Assembly: GCA_027257055.1 (NCBI GenBank)
Contig: JAPVLO010000019.1
Coordinates: forward strand, 11,675,001-11,739,000
DNA length: 64,000 nucleotides
From: Cephalopachus bancanus
Taxonomy: Eukaryota; Chordata; Mammalia; Primates; Tarsiidae
Direction: 5' to 3'
The notes beneath the pieces were generated by a model. It was not told the DNA's origin, made no database searches, and saw only the letters and a program-made list of their open reading frames with translations. The first letter of the stretch is position 1. Every line of letters begins with the position of its first letter. Positions 35,426 through 49,300 of this stretch are shown piece by piece. The position numbers and the translations under genes are program-made.

Positions 35426-36904
35426 TCTAAAACTCATTTGAACGGTACAAATTTTGAAGCAATTTTTAGTTTTAAAAATATTATGTAAATATATAAAATA
35501 TATAAATACATAAGATTTTTATATAAACATTTTTAAAGGCAATTTGGGTGTAAAAATATACTTTTAAATCAATTTTTTTTCCATACTGACATATTTAACT
35601 TTAAATTTGTGTATTGAGAAGGTTGACTGTGCCCTGCTAAAACTAACAAGAATATAAATAGTTGGCAGCACATTTAAAATTCAAATGTCTGTTTATTGTT
35701 ACATAAGTTCTGCAGTTGCTTTATACCATTTAAATATATTTATTACAGTTTACTTTTTTGTAAGTGAGATAAAAGAGAGGTCTGGAATATGTACCCATAG
35801 TATGACTCTGGAAAGCATCACACTTCAATATTTAAGAATACTGAAAGATTTGGTTTATTTAAATTCTTCTCATTATCTGAGTCTTTGTTTTGTAATGTTA
35901 TAACCTAAATGGCCTCCAAGTGCGATATAATATATACAGCACAAGACTATATAAGTGGACCAAAATATCATGATTCATATGATTCAAGTGCATTACAATT
36001 AATGAATAAGACAATTCCGGAGACAATTAGATAGTTTAAATGACTATTCTGCATCCACTTTCATATCTATCTTCTAGAAGACGTAACAGTATTTTTATAG
36101 TTATTACTGTGAGTCTTATTTATTAATAGATGAGCTTCCACAATTATCAAGCATGTTTATTGGACTTTGAAAAGAGCTTTGCATTTTGCAAATCCTCAGA
36201 TACTAACACAAAGAAAATTCATCCTTTGAGAATATTCCCAAATGTTCTTCAATAATATGCCAGACGTATATAATTATACAACTCAAGAAATGTCCTCCCA
36301 AGACCCTGAATGCTATGTCTCAGTAAATCTGGAGAGAGCCTAAAATAAATTGGACTTGTTGAAATTTTAAATATTTTTAAATAACAAATTTATTAAGTCT
36401 GGAATATTTTGTTAGCTATGAAAAACCGATGCATTGTAGATATTGGGAGTTCCATCATCACCTTCAAGAGTTCAAATATGATTATTTGTTTTAATGTATA
36501 AAAAAACATAATATATTAAGATTTGTCAGTCATCTTTGGAAGAATGTCCCCCTCTAATGCACTTTGCATTCACTTTACTTGAAATATCATTGGTCTTTTG
36601 TATAATCTCTATTTTAAGAACAAGGAAAAGAAATCAGAATCTTAATTTACCCATTTTCTGATTAAAGAAAATGGAGAACATGCAGAAAAAGGAATATGGG
36701 AGGCAGAGTGGGCAGATTCACCCTTAATAGGGAGGCAAATTTTGAAATATTTAGTTGCACAACTCTTCTTTCCTTGTTTGAAAAAATATATATTTTTATT
36801 TTGTTTAATAATAAAGTCAAGTAAGACTGAGTAAAAGGGGAAAATGTAGCATCATAATAAATGACTTTGAATTGAGAAAGCCTCATTACACAGTACAGAG
36901 CTAA
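35426..36904. other. Unique AT-rich sequence
   Basis: No repeat or gene recognised. AT-only runs lie at about 35470-35530. Confidence 0.5.
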
Positions 36905-37055
36905 CAAGTCCCTTAAACTTTTTGGATCACCATTACTTCACCTGTAAACTTAAGATAATAATATTGAATACTCACAGATAGTACAAAGAGTAATTAAATA
37001 ATATCTATGGAGCCCCTATCACAGGATCCAGCATTTACTAGATGTGTCTTTTATG
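36905..37055 (+). repeat. MIR SINE fragment
   Basis: CCTTAAACTTTTTGG, then CTTCACCTGTAAACTTAAG, then ATAATAATATTGAATACTCA, GAGTAATTAAATAATATC and CAGGATCCAGCATTTACTAG follow the MIR consensus order in sense orientation. Confidence 0.7.
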
Positions 37056-37237
37056 ATACACGTTTTAAATAACTTGAAAGAGTTGGCATTAAGAACTGAA
37101 TGTGGGAAACAGAATTTCACTTGAGATTGAAATAATTAACAACTAATAGAACAGAGAGAGCTAATAAAAGAAATAACCAGTGTTAGCATCTCATTTCAGA
37201 ACAAAAAAGCCATATCTACTTCATTTTTATAAGTCTT

Positions 37238-37577
37238 GACATAGTACGATAAAAAAGGGATTGGCAGTAATGGGACACTGCTGGGCATGGTGGCACGTAC
37301 CTGTAGTTCAAGCTACTTGGAAGTCTGAGGCAGAAGGACTGCCTAAGCCCAGCAGGTGGAGGCTGCAGTGGCTATGAGTAGCTGGGGGTGGGGACATACT
37401 TTGTCAATAAGGGTACCTGATCGCAAACCAGGCAAAGTAGGGACCAAACTCAGGCCCAAACTTTACCTGTCCAACAACTGTTTGTATACCTAATCCTGAA
37501 TTGTATCTCATATCCTTTTTTTCTTTTGGACTTCACATCTTTAAAATAAATTTTAAAAAATAAAAAAGAATAAATAA
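37238..37577 (+). mobile_element. Short 5'-truncated L1 3' end with an embedded Alu patch
   Basis: The L1 3'UTR starts near 37240 (GGCAGTAATGGGACACTG, matching GGCAGTAGTGGGAAACTGCC at about 49831). It is broken by an Alu fragment (37280-37382), then resumes at TGGGGGTGGGGACATAC and runs to AAAATAAATTTTAAAAAATA. AAGTCTT at 37231-37237 and 37578-37584 is a likely short TSD. Without the patch only about 235 bp of L1 was inserted. Confidence 0.85.
37280..37382 (+). repeat. Internal Alu fragment copied into an L1 3'UTR
   Basis: The sequence from GCTGGGCATGGTGGCACG to GGCTATGAGTAGC is an internal Alu right-arm piece without Alu 5' end, poly(A) or TSD. It matches 38066-38168 in the next Alu at 102 of 103 positions (only AAGCCC / AAGACC differs), including private changes such as GTTCAAGCTAC and GAAGGACTGCC. 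This points to a local copying event rather than retrotransposition. Confidence 0.9.
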
Positions 37578-37898
37578 AAGTCTTAGGGAACCTGACTGGC
37601 CTCCACCTCTGTAAATGGTAAGCCTAAAAGGCAGGGCATAGAAGAAAATGAAGCTCTAAAACTGGGATCATGTCTGAGTTTCTCCTGATCACGGGAGGAG
37701 GTAGAAAAGGGAAGGACAAAGTTTCAGAGAGCTACATCTCTCCTTGCACACAGCTGAGGAGGAACAAACAGATATGACCATCCAGTCTGTGCTAAGTGAA
37801 ACAAACGACACTAGAGACCCTTCAGAGTGGCCCAGAAGCATCCCAAGAGCTGAAAGAAGTAAAAGCTGACCTGAAACCTATCCTGTTAGCTGACCTTA

Positions 37899-38242
<344 letters not shown>

Positions 38243-38253
38243 ATTCCACAAAA

Positions 38254-40561
38254 CAGGGAGGACACAAGCTGGTGATATATTTCTTAAAGTTCAGCAAGCA
38301 GGTAGATAATTTTTTTGTTGTTGTTTACTCTTTTATCCTCTGATATTCATAAACACTACACTTAGGTACCACATATTCCTGGATATTTGGGAGGCAACAC
38401 TGGTTCCCTGAGAATGAAGAATGAAGAACAAAGCCTTCCAAAAGAAAAAAATTAAATAAAACCTTGGGAAGTGAGGTCTCATAGCTCTTATCCAAAGCAC
38501 TCACCTTACCATTTTGCACAGAGTAGGCCTATAGTTCTCTCATTACCAAACCTCATTATTTCCTTGCAGAGAACATCAAGATTTTATTTACTTTTCATTT
38601 GAGCAAAATATTATGACTGCAAATAGCACTTTCACCACATCGTGGTAACTTTATGCAGGCAGCAATATGTATAACAATAGGTTAGAAATATTTATAATTT
38701 TACTATATAAATATAGTTGCTATTTTATCTTAATTAATGTCTATTACTTCTTTAATGGGTCATTTAAGAAAAAGAAACTTGCTCTGAACTGGATTACTTG
38801 CTCCTCCTCTCTCGCTTGTTTCTGATGTGTGTGTCTGATTTGAGAGCTGAGAATCTATGATGTGTGGCTATTCACTTTACTAATTGGAACAATTTGTCCA
38901 AACATGACATCCTGTCAAAAGCCAATTCTGTTTATACTTCAATTATTCAGTATATGTTGAGGAAAAAAAGTGCTTAATATCTCTGTAGATCACTGAGATT
39001 TTTCTGCAGAATCATTCATTTACTTGAGTAGATTATCTCAGAGTTTTATTTGCAGTTTTTAAAAAATATTTATTACATTTTTCAATTATTCAAGAGTCTT
39101 GTATTTTTTATTTTTGCATGTGGTTTATAACTACTTAATCTGAAATGAAAAATTAAGGCTAGATGTATACGGACATGGGGGTGTAAGAACAGGAACAAGA
39201 CCTTAATGACTGGAACATCTCTTCTGGAAGAGTGTCTTCTAGAAATAAATCACTATGAATTTTTCAAACATTGTTTGCACCCATACCAGTGCTTCATATT
39301 AATGTCACGATAATATTAGCTTCAAATAAAGACATTCCTTGGTTGTTACAGCGTGGAATCAAAACTATTGTTAGACTACAGTAGGGTAAATATGCACACA
39401 AATTTACAATAGTAATTCCTATTCAAGCTATTGTGTAATCATAAAGGTAACACTGTGAACAACTATTCCATTCAGAATGAAGCATCCAGAAAAGTAAACA
39501 ACCTCTTAAAACTGAGGATAATATTAATTAATAATATATAATATTATGTGTAATATTATGGAAGAAAACTGATGTTATATGTGAAGGGACACGAGATTCC
39601 ATAATCATTCTAGGAGTATGTGTATGCAAAATATATTTCTGTTAAAGGAAAAAACACTATCCACTTAATATATTTGGCATTGTCTACCACCTCTAGACAC
39701 TATGCTATACAAATATATTGTGAGCCACTATGAATTTTTAAACTTTCTAAATACATTCTAAAAGTTGAAAAAAGCCAGTGAAATGGATCTTAATAATATA
39801 TTACTTTTAGCACAATATGTCAACCACTGTGACATGCAGTGTTTAAAAAATTAATTTTAGCCTGATGAACAGAGCTCTGAGACCTTGTCTCTAAAAAAAT
39901 TGAGACAATTTACATTCTTTTCTTCACATTATGTCTTGAAGATCCAGTGTGAATCTTACTCTTTCAGCATCTCTTAATCCATTCTAACCACAATTCAGAT
40001 GCTTGATATCTACATGCGAGAAGCTATTGCATTAAACAGCACAGTTCTCTACAGCTCCTGTTCAATATCTATCTGCCTGTTCTGTGGTCTGATGAGGCTA
40101 GAGAACATATCATCAACCTGGACCTTATTAAAAATTTTTAAACAGGACATTAGTTAAAAGTGTGTGTTATAAGTGCCTAAGATGGACATCTCAGCCTTTA
40201 CTGATTAATCAGAATGTACAATGTTATAATCAGTTCTTAGTTTGTCAATTTTTTTCTTTTTCATGTACAGCCATAGAGTTAATTGGGAAACCCAACTTTC
40301 TATTCATTAACATAGTTACATAAATAATATATTGTGAAAAGCATACAATGGAATGAAGTTGAATAAAAATTTTTTCTAGAGTTATGAATTTCTCAGTTGT
40401 GCTACATTATAGTTCCATTCACAGATGTCAGACCATGAGGTAGATATAAGAAATTAACCATAAGAAAACCACAGAACATTTTAAGCCTACTGAAGTCACC
40501 AACAGAGGAAGTCTGCTGATAAAGAAATTGTAGTGTCCATTCAACCTCCTTTTCACATTTT
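38254..40561. other. Unique AT-rich sequence
   Basis: I see nothing except the short Alu-tail-like scrap at 39860-39900 and AT-rich runs near 39525-39560. Confidence 0.45.
39860..39900 (+). repeat. Short Alu/7SL-type 3' fragment
   Basis: AGCCTGATGAACAGAGCTCT, then GAGACCTTGTCTCTAAAAAAA, resembles the last 35-40 bases of an Alu left arm or monomer plus its tail. It is too short to subclassify. Confidence 0.5.
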
Positions 40562-40574
40562 ATAGTCTTCTTTA

Positions 40575-40845
40575 TTTTTATTTATTTATTTTATTTTAAA
40601 AATATATTTCTTATTTTAATATTGTGGGGTACAGTTAAGGGTTACGTATACAAATATACATCATTCAGGCACCCTTGTTGATAAAGGGTGTCCCCCCATC
40701 CCCAGACATATAATGACTACCATCAATCCCACCATCCTTGCCCTCCCTGTCCCCTCCCCCATAGATTCCCACCACTGTCGATCCTTTTCTTATAGTATTA
40801 CGATAGATGTTCAAGGTCCACTTATGAGTGAGAACATGTGATACT
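40575..40845 (-). mobile_element. L1 3'UTR, antisense (3' part of a twin-primed L1)
   Basis: Read on the minus strand this is the L1 ORF2 end (ATGTTCTCACTCATAAGTGG near 40840) and 3'UTR, including a GGGGGGACACCCTTTATCAAC block and GGTACAGTTAAGGG read on plus near 40628. The A-rich tail is at the left. The TSD ATAGTCTTCTTTA (40562-40574) / ATAGCCTTCTTTA (41133-41145), with one mismatch, brackets both this and the following inverted segment as one insertion. Confidence 0.92.
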
Positions 40846-41132
40846 TTAAATATCGACCTACCATATGACCCCACAATCTCCCTACTGGGAATATACCCTG
40901 AAGAACTCAAATCACTCTATCAAAAAGATACCTGCACACGTATGCTTATCTCAGCATTGTTCACAATAGCAAGAACCTGGAACCAACCATGCTGTCCATC
41001 AAAAGAGGACTGGATTTAAAAAATGTGGTACATATACATGATGGAATACTACACAGTCATAAAGAAGAACAAAATCATGAATTTTGCAGCAACCTGGATA
41101 GAACTAGAGTCTATAATACTGAGTGATCTTTC
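40846..41132 (+). mobile_element. L1 ORF2 C-terminus, inverted 5' part of the same L1
   Basis: The plus strand reads [20 protein letters not shown], then [20 protein letters not shown], then WNQPCCPSKEDWI, ending with an ILSDLS-like phrase (about 41120). The adjoining minus segment picks up at the next ORF2 residues, so the two halves are consecutive pieces of one L1 copy in opposite orientation. This is a twin-priming structure with a shared outer TSD. Confidence 0.92.
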
Positions 41133-41145
41133 ATAGCCTTCTTTA

Positions 41146-41894
41146 AATATCAAAACATGTTAATTAAAAAGCAAATGCACCTACCAAAAGGGCAAAGAGA
41201 GTTTTCTATTTCTCCAAGTCATATTTATTAATTTCAGTCCTAACACCATAGCACAATTATGTTTTAATATCACAGTCTAAATTCATGATTTGTACCAAGG
41301 TTTCATTAAGAAAATGAAGGTCAGGCAATTTGTCATCCACATTAAACATTTTATCCGTTTCACAACCTAAAGTGTTATCCCTTTCCTCACTACTTTGCTA
41401 TCATCTTCTCTTCCCAATAGTCACACCAACCTTTCATTATACTTTGCACACTCAACAATACCCTCTGCCTTAGAGGAGATTTCCTCTTGCCACAAAAACT
41501 CTTCTCTGTTCTTATCCCTATTCCTCACTTGTCCACACACATAAAAGATTTTCACTCCTCCAAGGCCTGTGTATTTAAGGATCTGAACATACAGTTACTT
41601 TTCTTCTTGTACCCTATACACACATAATAATTAATCCTTCTTTTAGGTTTGTACCTTCCTGTATTTATGTGTTCCTCTCTTCATTATTTTTATCAGTGAA
41701 CATTAGTATTCTCTAACTATCACTGAAGTGTGTGGCTCCTGGGTTATCAAGTGTTCTGCTTTCTCAGACTGTGTGATCATCCCAAGTAACCTCAAAATTG
41801 CTGTAGATGATTCATATAGCATCTAACACATCCTCAGAGTTTTGCTCTTCTGATATCTTCATGTTTGTGACATCTGCAAGACTAGACTTACTTG

Positions 41895-41899
<5 letters not shown>
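41146..41899. other. Unique sequence, pyrimidine-rich in part
   Basis: No gene recognised. The 41340-41720 interval has the CT-rich texture of an old LINE 3' region, but I cannot assign it. Confidence 0.4.

Positions 41900-41933
<34 letters not shown>
41900..41933 (+). repeat. (CA)17 microsatellite
   Basis: An uninterrupted run of about 17 CA units lies next to the old L1 5' region. It is likely length-variable. Confidence 0.97.
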
Positions 41934-41934
<1 letters not shown>

Positions 41935-41949
41935 GAAAAACAGTAAATA

Positions 41950-44640
41950 AACAACTATATTTGCACTGGAGTGACTAAGAAATATGCTGGAGTGCACAGG
42001 GAAGAGTAAAATCCCTATATAACAGGAAAGTCCAGGATAGTGCTAGAGACAGGTGAGCTAGGCATCCGATCTCTGTCACACCTTACAGGAAAAAGGTAAG
42101 CTGGAGGTTCACAGCAGTGCTCATTGCCACCACAAACACAAACAACCCTTGCTACAGAAGAGTCCCCAGTTCTCCCAGGCCCTGAGTCTAGTTTAGGGAG
42201 AAGTTGCGAGTTTGCACAGCTGCATTACTTCAGTGTATGAACCCAACTTGAGCATATTTTTCCCCTGAGAACTAAGCTGCTACAGCTTGGCACCATTTTG
42301 AAACCAGACCCACTGTTTGTGTGCTCTGCCCTGAGGACCAGTTATAACAGACTTCATCCCTGAGACATCACTGTCATTAATGTTTAAGTCGCATGAGTAC
42401 CTTCAGTGACACACTCTGGATGCCCAGAGTCTAGGTCAGATGGAACAACCAGAACACAGAACTTAAACCAGCAAAATACTCTTTCTCCCACACACATACC
42501 TAGGGAACAGGTGAACCTGCATGGTGGAGAAGTTGCTGAAAAGCCAGCCAACTCATCCATGCTCATTCATGCTGCACAGCCAGCCTAACCCCCACAGGTC
42601 CATGGCCAGCCCAATAGCAAGCCCTGGGGTGTCCTCCCCTCCTCCAGCAGACAAATTGTTGTAGAGCTGCCAAACCCTTCTTTACCAGCACATAACCATA
42701 CCCAACCCAACAACCAGCCCTGCAGTACATTCATCCACCCCAGTAGATTGCTGTAGAGCTACCTGGTCAGGATGTGCCCACACATACCCTCACCCACTCC
42801 AACAGTTGCTCCAGCAGCAACCTCGCCTCCTCAGACAGACCACTGCAGGGCCATTTGGCTCCACTGCACCCAGCCCACCAGTGCTTGGTGAGACACCTAA
42901 TCCAGTTTTACAGAGTAGCTTTTATAAGGGAGTCTTTTTCCTGTAGATGGGTTCTGTTTGCAGATGGTTTTGGCTGGTTATGGTGTGTTGACTTTGGTTA
43001 TGGGTGAACTCAGTAGTGAGGATTCTCTGAAGTTGTCTTGCTTTCCTGGAATCTATCCACACAGTCTGCTAGCTAGCTGCACCCACACATTCTTGAGCCT
43101 AACTCAACAGACAGTCTGGCATTGGTCACCACTTCCCTAGAGAGCCGACTAAACAGTTTATTAGCTCTCCATACCACACATGTGATGCTGACAACCAACT
43201 CAACATTCCTACCCCCAGAAAACTACCACTGCCATTACAAACTCTTGAATTTTAGGCCAATTACAAGCAATGCTGATGAGGGTTACAGCTAAAGAAACTG
43301 CAGAGAAGCCCCACTACTGAATCTACCCAGAACCAAAGTCAACACACCATAACCAACCAACACCATCTACAAGTAGAACCCATCTAATGGGAAAAATACT
43401 TCCCTATAAAAGTTACTCTATAAAACTGAAAAAAAGTGACTAATGCACTAGATGCACAGATATCAATGTAAAAAAAAAAGGAAACAAAAATGCAAGAAAC
43501 TATCATGCCCTCAAAGGAATACAATAAGTCTTCAGCAACAGATCCTAAAGAAAAAGATACATACAAAATACCTGAAAAAACATTTTTTAAATGATGGCCT
43601 TAAGGAAATGGGTGAGATGAAAAAAACACAATGAAATGAATTTTGGAAAACATTTATAATCTTAGTGAGAAATTCAACAATGAAAAAATAATATAAAAAA
43701 AGAACCAAACAAAAATATTGGAACTGAAGAATTCATGAATGAAATGTAAAAATACAATTGAGACCCTCAATACAGACTAGATCAAGCAGAAGAAAGAATT
43801 TCTGTTTTGAAACAACCAGTCAGAGGAAAAATGTAAAAAATTATACAATAGAATGAAGACAGCCTACAGGACTTACGGGACATGATTAAGCAAATAAATA
43901 ATGGCATTGTAGGTGTGCCATAAGAAGAAGTGATGTAGAAAGGAAGAGAAAACCTATGCAATGAAATATTTGTAAACTTTCCAAATATTGGAAGAGATAG
44001 GGACATACAGATGCAGGAAGCTCAAAGACCCCCGCCCCAGTTAGATTCAATCAAAAAAGACTCTTCTGAGACACATTATCTAACTCTCAAAAATCAAAAA
44101 CAGAGTTAAAATTTTAAAAGTTTCAAGAGAAAACTATCAAATCACATATAAAGAAAACCTCACTTAATTATGAGAAGATTGCTCACTGAAAACTTTGCAG
44201 GTTAGAAGAGAATGCGCTGGTATACTCAAAGTTCTCTAAAAACAAAGCAAAAACTATTCAGTCATAAACACATTTCCAGTAAAGCTATCCTTCAGAAATG
44301 AAGAAGAAAAAATCTTCCTAGACAAGCAGAAGTTCAGAGAATTTATCACCACTAAACTGGCCTCACAAGAAAAGTTTAAGGGAAAGCTACAAATGAAAAC
44401 AAAAGGACAATTACTATCACAAAAACAAATTAAAGTATAAAACTCACCATTAGTGGTAAATTTATAAATCAAACTCAAAATACCCAAAAATGTAATAGTG
44501 CTTTTAAAAGCTTTCATTTCTCTCGTATGAAGAATTAAAGTCAAAATGATCAAAAACAACAGCAATCAGTTAAAATAGTGGCTAAGAAACATACAATATA
44601 TAAAGATGCAAATTTAGGCAACCAAAATATAAATTGAAGA
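41950..44640 (+). mobile_element. Old L1 (L1M-like): 5'UTR and ORF1 region
   Basis: From about 41950 to 43400 the sequence is an old-L1-style GC-moderate 5'UTR. From about 43440 it becomes A-rich ORF1-like sequence. A reading near 44268-44400 gives SFRNEEEKIFLDKQKFREFI, then TKLASQEKFKGK, which is the C-terminal block of L1 ORF1. After it comes A-rich inter-ORF sequence to about 44640, where a younger L1 begins. The matching downstream part of an old L1 lies at 49985-53425, but about the first third of ORF2 is absent from both halves. Confidence 0.7.
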
Positions 44641-45408
44641 GGGAGAAGGAAAAAGTCTACAGTCCACTGCAGCATCTGGTCAGATGGTAGAAGCAAGGGC
44701 AGCAGAGGGAATCCAGAGGCAGAGCCCCACTGGGGAAGACGAAAAAGGCACCTTGCCACCCTCCTGAAAACTGGGCAAGAAACTTCTCCAGCTTGCTCAC
44801 CACAGTGAAACAGACCCAATCTCTGTGACTGGTGGATCAACTACTCAGGGGTTGATTGTGACCCAGAGGGAATATCCTGAAAGCACAAACTCTGAAGCGA
44901 AAGGACAAGTGCTGAGTCTCAGGCAACCCACCCCATACTCTGATTCTGCTATGGAAAAAAGGGTATGACCAGAAAAGGATGAAGCAGAACTCCAAAGAGA
45001 TCAATGAGGGTAAAACACCCATTGCATCATCATATAGAACAGTGGTGGGGAGTGGGTCTCAGGAAACCCATACCAGATCCAGTGAACATTATGATTTACA
45101 AGTAGTTTCTGAATCCTTGCTCCCCACCCTCCACCTTGTTTGACTCTCAAAACTACAGAAGACAGAAAAGCTTCCCACTCACAGTCCTGTTTCAAAATAG
45201 AACAAGTCCAGAGCCCTAATCAGGGAAGAATAGAGGGCTGAGCAAACTTCAGAAGTGAAAGCCTCCCCTACTACCACCGAATAATGGAACTAAAGAGAAA
45301 AGAAAGAGATCTGTTTCAAATGAGGAAAAACCAACGGAAGACCAAAGGCGATTTCTAGTGTAACAAAAAGAAAATGCCTGAAAAAAATCAGATTTTAGAG
45401 ACCAAACA

Positions 45409-46262
45409 ATGGAAGACACCAATCCCTGGCACCAGCATACAACAGTGATTAGAAAAAGGTATGGAAAGAGTGAATAAGACTCAAAAAGATAAAATGCAAT
45501 ACTGAAAGAACTTGTAATAGAGATTTTGGCAATAAAAAATTTCATCCAGGAAATAACTAACAAGATGACAAGCATGGATAGTAGAATTAATCAGGCAGGA
45601 GGAAGAGTCTCAGAACTTGAAGATCAGAACATAGTATTAACCTGATCTATATAAAACATAGAAAGAAAAAACACAGAAAAAAATTCAGAAAGAACAAAGC
45701 CTACAGGAGGTGTGTGATTATATCAAGAAGCTGAACCTATGCCTGACTGGTATCCCAGAAGAAGAAAGGGAAATGGAGAACACCTTAGAGCAGGTATTCC
45801 AGGAGGTTATCCAAGAACACTTTCCCTATCTCACCAGAGATGTGACCAGTCAAGCAAAAGAGATACCCACAAGACATTAAATGAGAAGACCAACCCATAG
45901 ACACATAGTAATTCACCTACACAAAGTAGGCACAAAAGAAAAAATCCTAAAGGCAGCAAGAGAGAATGATCATTCTACCTACCAGGGAAAACCAATGAGA
46001 ATAGCAGCAGAGCTATTGGCAGAAGCACTACAAGCAAGAAGGGGCCGGAGTCCATATTCAAAGTCCTTAAAGATAATTTCAACCAATAATTTCTTGCCCA
46101 GCCAAACTCAGTTTCATCAGCAATGAAAAATTAAAATTCATCCCAGACAGCCCATCCCTAAGAGATTATGCAGCTTCCAGACCAGCTCTACAGGAAACAT
46201 TTTAAAAGGTATTAAGCACAGAAGAAAGAAAAAAAAGAATGACCACACACTTCCCAAGAGAA
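45409..46262 (+). pseudogene. L1 ORF1 (RNA-binding protein), broken
   Basis: The probable start is the ATG at 45409 (MEDTNPWHQHTTVIRKR). The coiled-coil segment lies near 45560-45640 (MDSRINQAGGRVSELEDQN), the RRM-like part near 45730-45830 (a TGIPEEEREMENTLEQ phrase), and the C-terminal part from 45881 (RPTHRHIVIHLHKVGTKEKI, PMRIAAELLAEALQA). Stops and frame changes occur between these blocks, for example in the 45640-45720 interval, near 45880, and after 46050. Confidence 0.82.
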
Positions 46263-46374
46263 CAGCAGAACACAGAATCAACATAGAATGTATCACAGCA
46301 GCAAACTTGAAAACACACATAAACATCAACTCCAAAGCTAAAATAAAACAAATAAAAAAACTTTATAAGAACCT

Positions 46375-49300
46375 CATGACAGAAATAAACAATCACATTT
46401 CAAAAATCAGTCAGAATGTGAATGGACTAAAACCCCCTGTGGGCTTTTTTGCCACAGAATGGCAAATTGAATAAAAATCTATAGCCAATTATTTGTTGCA
46501 TCCAGGAAACTCATCCCACCACACAGGATGCACACAGATTTAAAGTTAGAGAATGGAAAATGAGTCACCAGGCAAATGGATCACAAAAGAAGGCAGGAGT
46601 CATGATCTAAATATCAGACAAAACAACCTTTAAGCTATCAAAATTTTTAAAAGATAAGAAAGGACACTCCATAATGATAAAAGTTTTAATCCATCAACAA
46701 TAAATATCCATCCTAAACATTTATGCACCCAACACAGGAGCACCAGCATGTATAAAGCAACTACTGAGTAAACTAAAAAAAGATATTGACTCTAACACGA
46801 TTATAGCTGGGGACTTAAATATCCCACTAAAAACCCTAGGTAGATAACTGAAGCAAAAAAACCAACAAATAGATCCAAAACTTCAACTTGATGCTCAACC
46901 AAATGGACTTAAAAGATACCTATAGAATATTCCATACAATAACCATGGAATATATATTCTACTCACCACCACATGGAACATACTCTATGATCAATCACAT
47001 CCTCAGCCATAAATCAAGCATGAACAAATTCCATAAGGTTGAAATATTTGCATGCACATTCTCAGACCACAGTGGGAAAAAAAAATATCAACACCAACAA
47101 AATTTCCCCAAAACACACAGACATGAACACTAAAGAGCATGATGCTGAATGACTACTGGATCAACACCAAAATCAAAATGGAAATTAAAATATTTCTGGA
47201 AAAAAATGAAAATGAAGAAACATCTTACCAAAACCTCTGGGATTCTATGATATCAGTTCTAAGAGGGGGATGTATATCTCTACAAGCACACATGAGGAAA
47301 ATTGAAAGATCACAAGTTAACAGCCTAACAAATCACCTAAGAGAATTAGAAAGACAAAACCACCAAAACCCTAACTTTAGCAGAAGAATCCAGATCACCA
47401 AAGAAAAAGCCCAAATAGAGGAAAGAGAAGACAAAATATCATAGAAAACATCAATAAAACAAAAAGCTAGTTCTTTAAATGCATTAATAAGATCGATGGA
47501 CCCCAAACAGAATGATGAAGAAAAAGAGAGAAAAAAACCCAAATAAACACAATCAGAATGCAAAAGATCAAATTACAACTGAACCCGAAGAAATACAAAA
47601 GATTATCAGAGAATACTATGTACACCTTTATCAAAGCAAACTTGATCACCAAAGTGAAATGGAGGACTTTCTATCATCACACACCCTCCCAAGATTGAAA
47701 CCAGAAGACATTGAGACACTAAGTAGACCAATAACAGCCCAGGAAATTGACTCCATCACAAGAAAACTACCTACCAAAAAATTCCTGGACCAGATGGCTT
47801 TCCAGCAGAATTCTACAAAACATACAAGTAGGAGCTGATATCAATTCTGTTGAAAGTTCCAGGTAATTGAGAAAGATGGAATTCTTCCCAAATCACTTTA
47901 CAAAGCTAACAGTACACTAATACCCAAACTGGGTAAAGATCCAACAATAAAAGAGAACTACAGGCCAATATCCCTAGTGAACACAGATGCAAAAATTCTC
48001 AACAAGGTTCTAGCAAAGCACATCCAACAACACATCTCAAAAATCATCCACCATGACCAAATAGGCTTCATCCCCAGGATGCAAGGTTGGTTCAACATCT
48101 GCAAGATCATAAATGTAATTAAATGCATCAACAGATGTAGAAACAAGAACCACATGATTATATTATTAGATGCAGTAAAAGCTATTAATAAAATACAGCA
48201 TCCCTTCTTGATAAAAACCCTCAAACACCTAGGTATAGAAGGAACGTACCCCAAAATAACAAGCATCATCTACAATAAACCCACAGCTAGCATACTGCTA
48301 AACAGACAGAAACTGGAAACATTTCCCCTGAAAACCGGAAAAAGACAAGGCTGTCCACTCTCACTCCACTTGTTCAACATTGTGTTGGAAGTCATAGTTA
48401 TAGCAATTAGACAAGAGAAGGAAATAAGGAGTATCCAAAGAGGAAGTTAAGCTATCCCTCTTTGCTGATGATATGATCTATACCTTGAAAATCCAATAGA
48501 ATCTGCCGAATATCTGCTTATACTGACAAAGGACTTTGACAAAATCTCAGGGTACAAAATAAATGTGCAAAAGACAGGTGCATTCCTATACACCAACAAC
48601 AAGCAGGCAGAGACCCAAATAAAAAGCACAATCCCATTCACAATAGCCACAAACAGCCTGGATTGGTACAAGAACAGTCATATGGACCAATGGAACAGGA
48701 TAGAGATTCCAGAGGCAAAACCTCAATTTCTCAACCAACTCATCTTTGACAAAGCCTCCAACAACAACCACTGGGGAGAAGAGAACCTATTCAGTAAATG
48801 GTGCTGGGAAAACTGACTGATAACATGCAGAAGATTAAAACAAGACACCTACCTATATACAAAAGTCAACTCTAAATAGATCAAAGACCTAGACATAAAA
48901 CCTCACACTATAAGAACACTAGAAAATGCTGGAAACCCCCTTATGGAACTTGGAAATGGCAACCAATTCCTGATCAAAACCCCAAGTGCCCATGTCATAA
49001 GAGATAAGGTAAACAAGTGGGACGTCATCAAACTGAAAAGCTTCTGTGAAGCAAAAGAAACCAGCAAGAGAGTGAGGAGACAGTCCATAGAATAGTAAAA
49101 ACTATTTGCCAACTGTATATCTGACAAAGACCTAACATATAGGTTCTACAAGGAACTCAAATGTGACAAAAGGAGAAAAAACAAACAGCCCCATTAAAAC
49201 ATGAATAGATACCTCTTCGAGAAGATGTACGGGTAAACAGCAGACACACAAAAAAGTGCTCAGTTTCACTAATCATTAGAGAAATGCAAATCAAAACCAC

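Noticed and set aside
41900..41933. Direct-repeat array considered as CRISPR-like
   Set aside because: Plain CA dinucleotide microsatellite in a mammalian genome.
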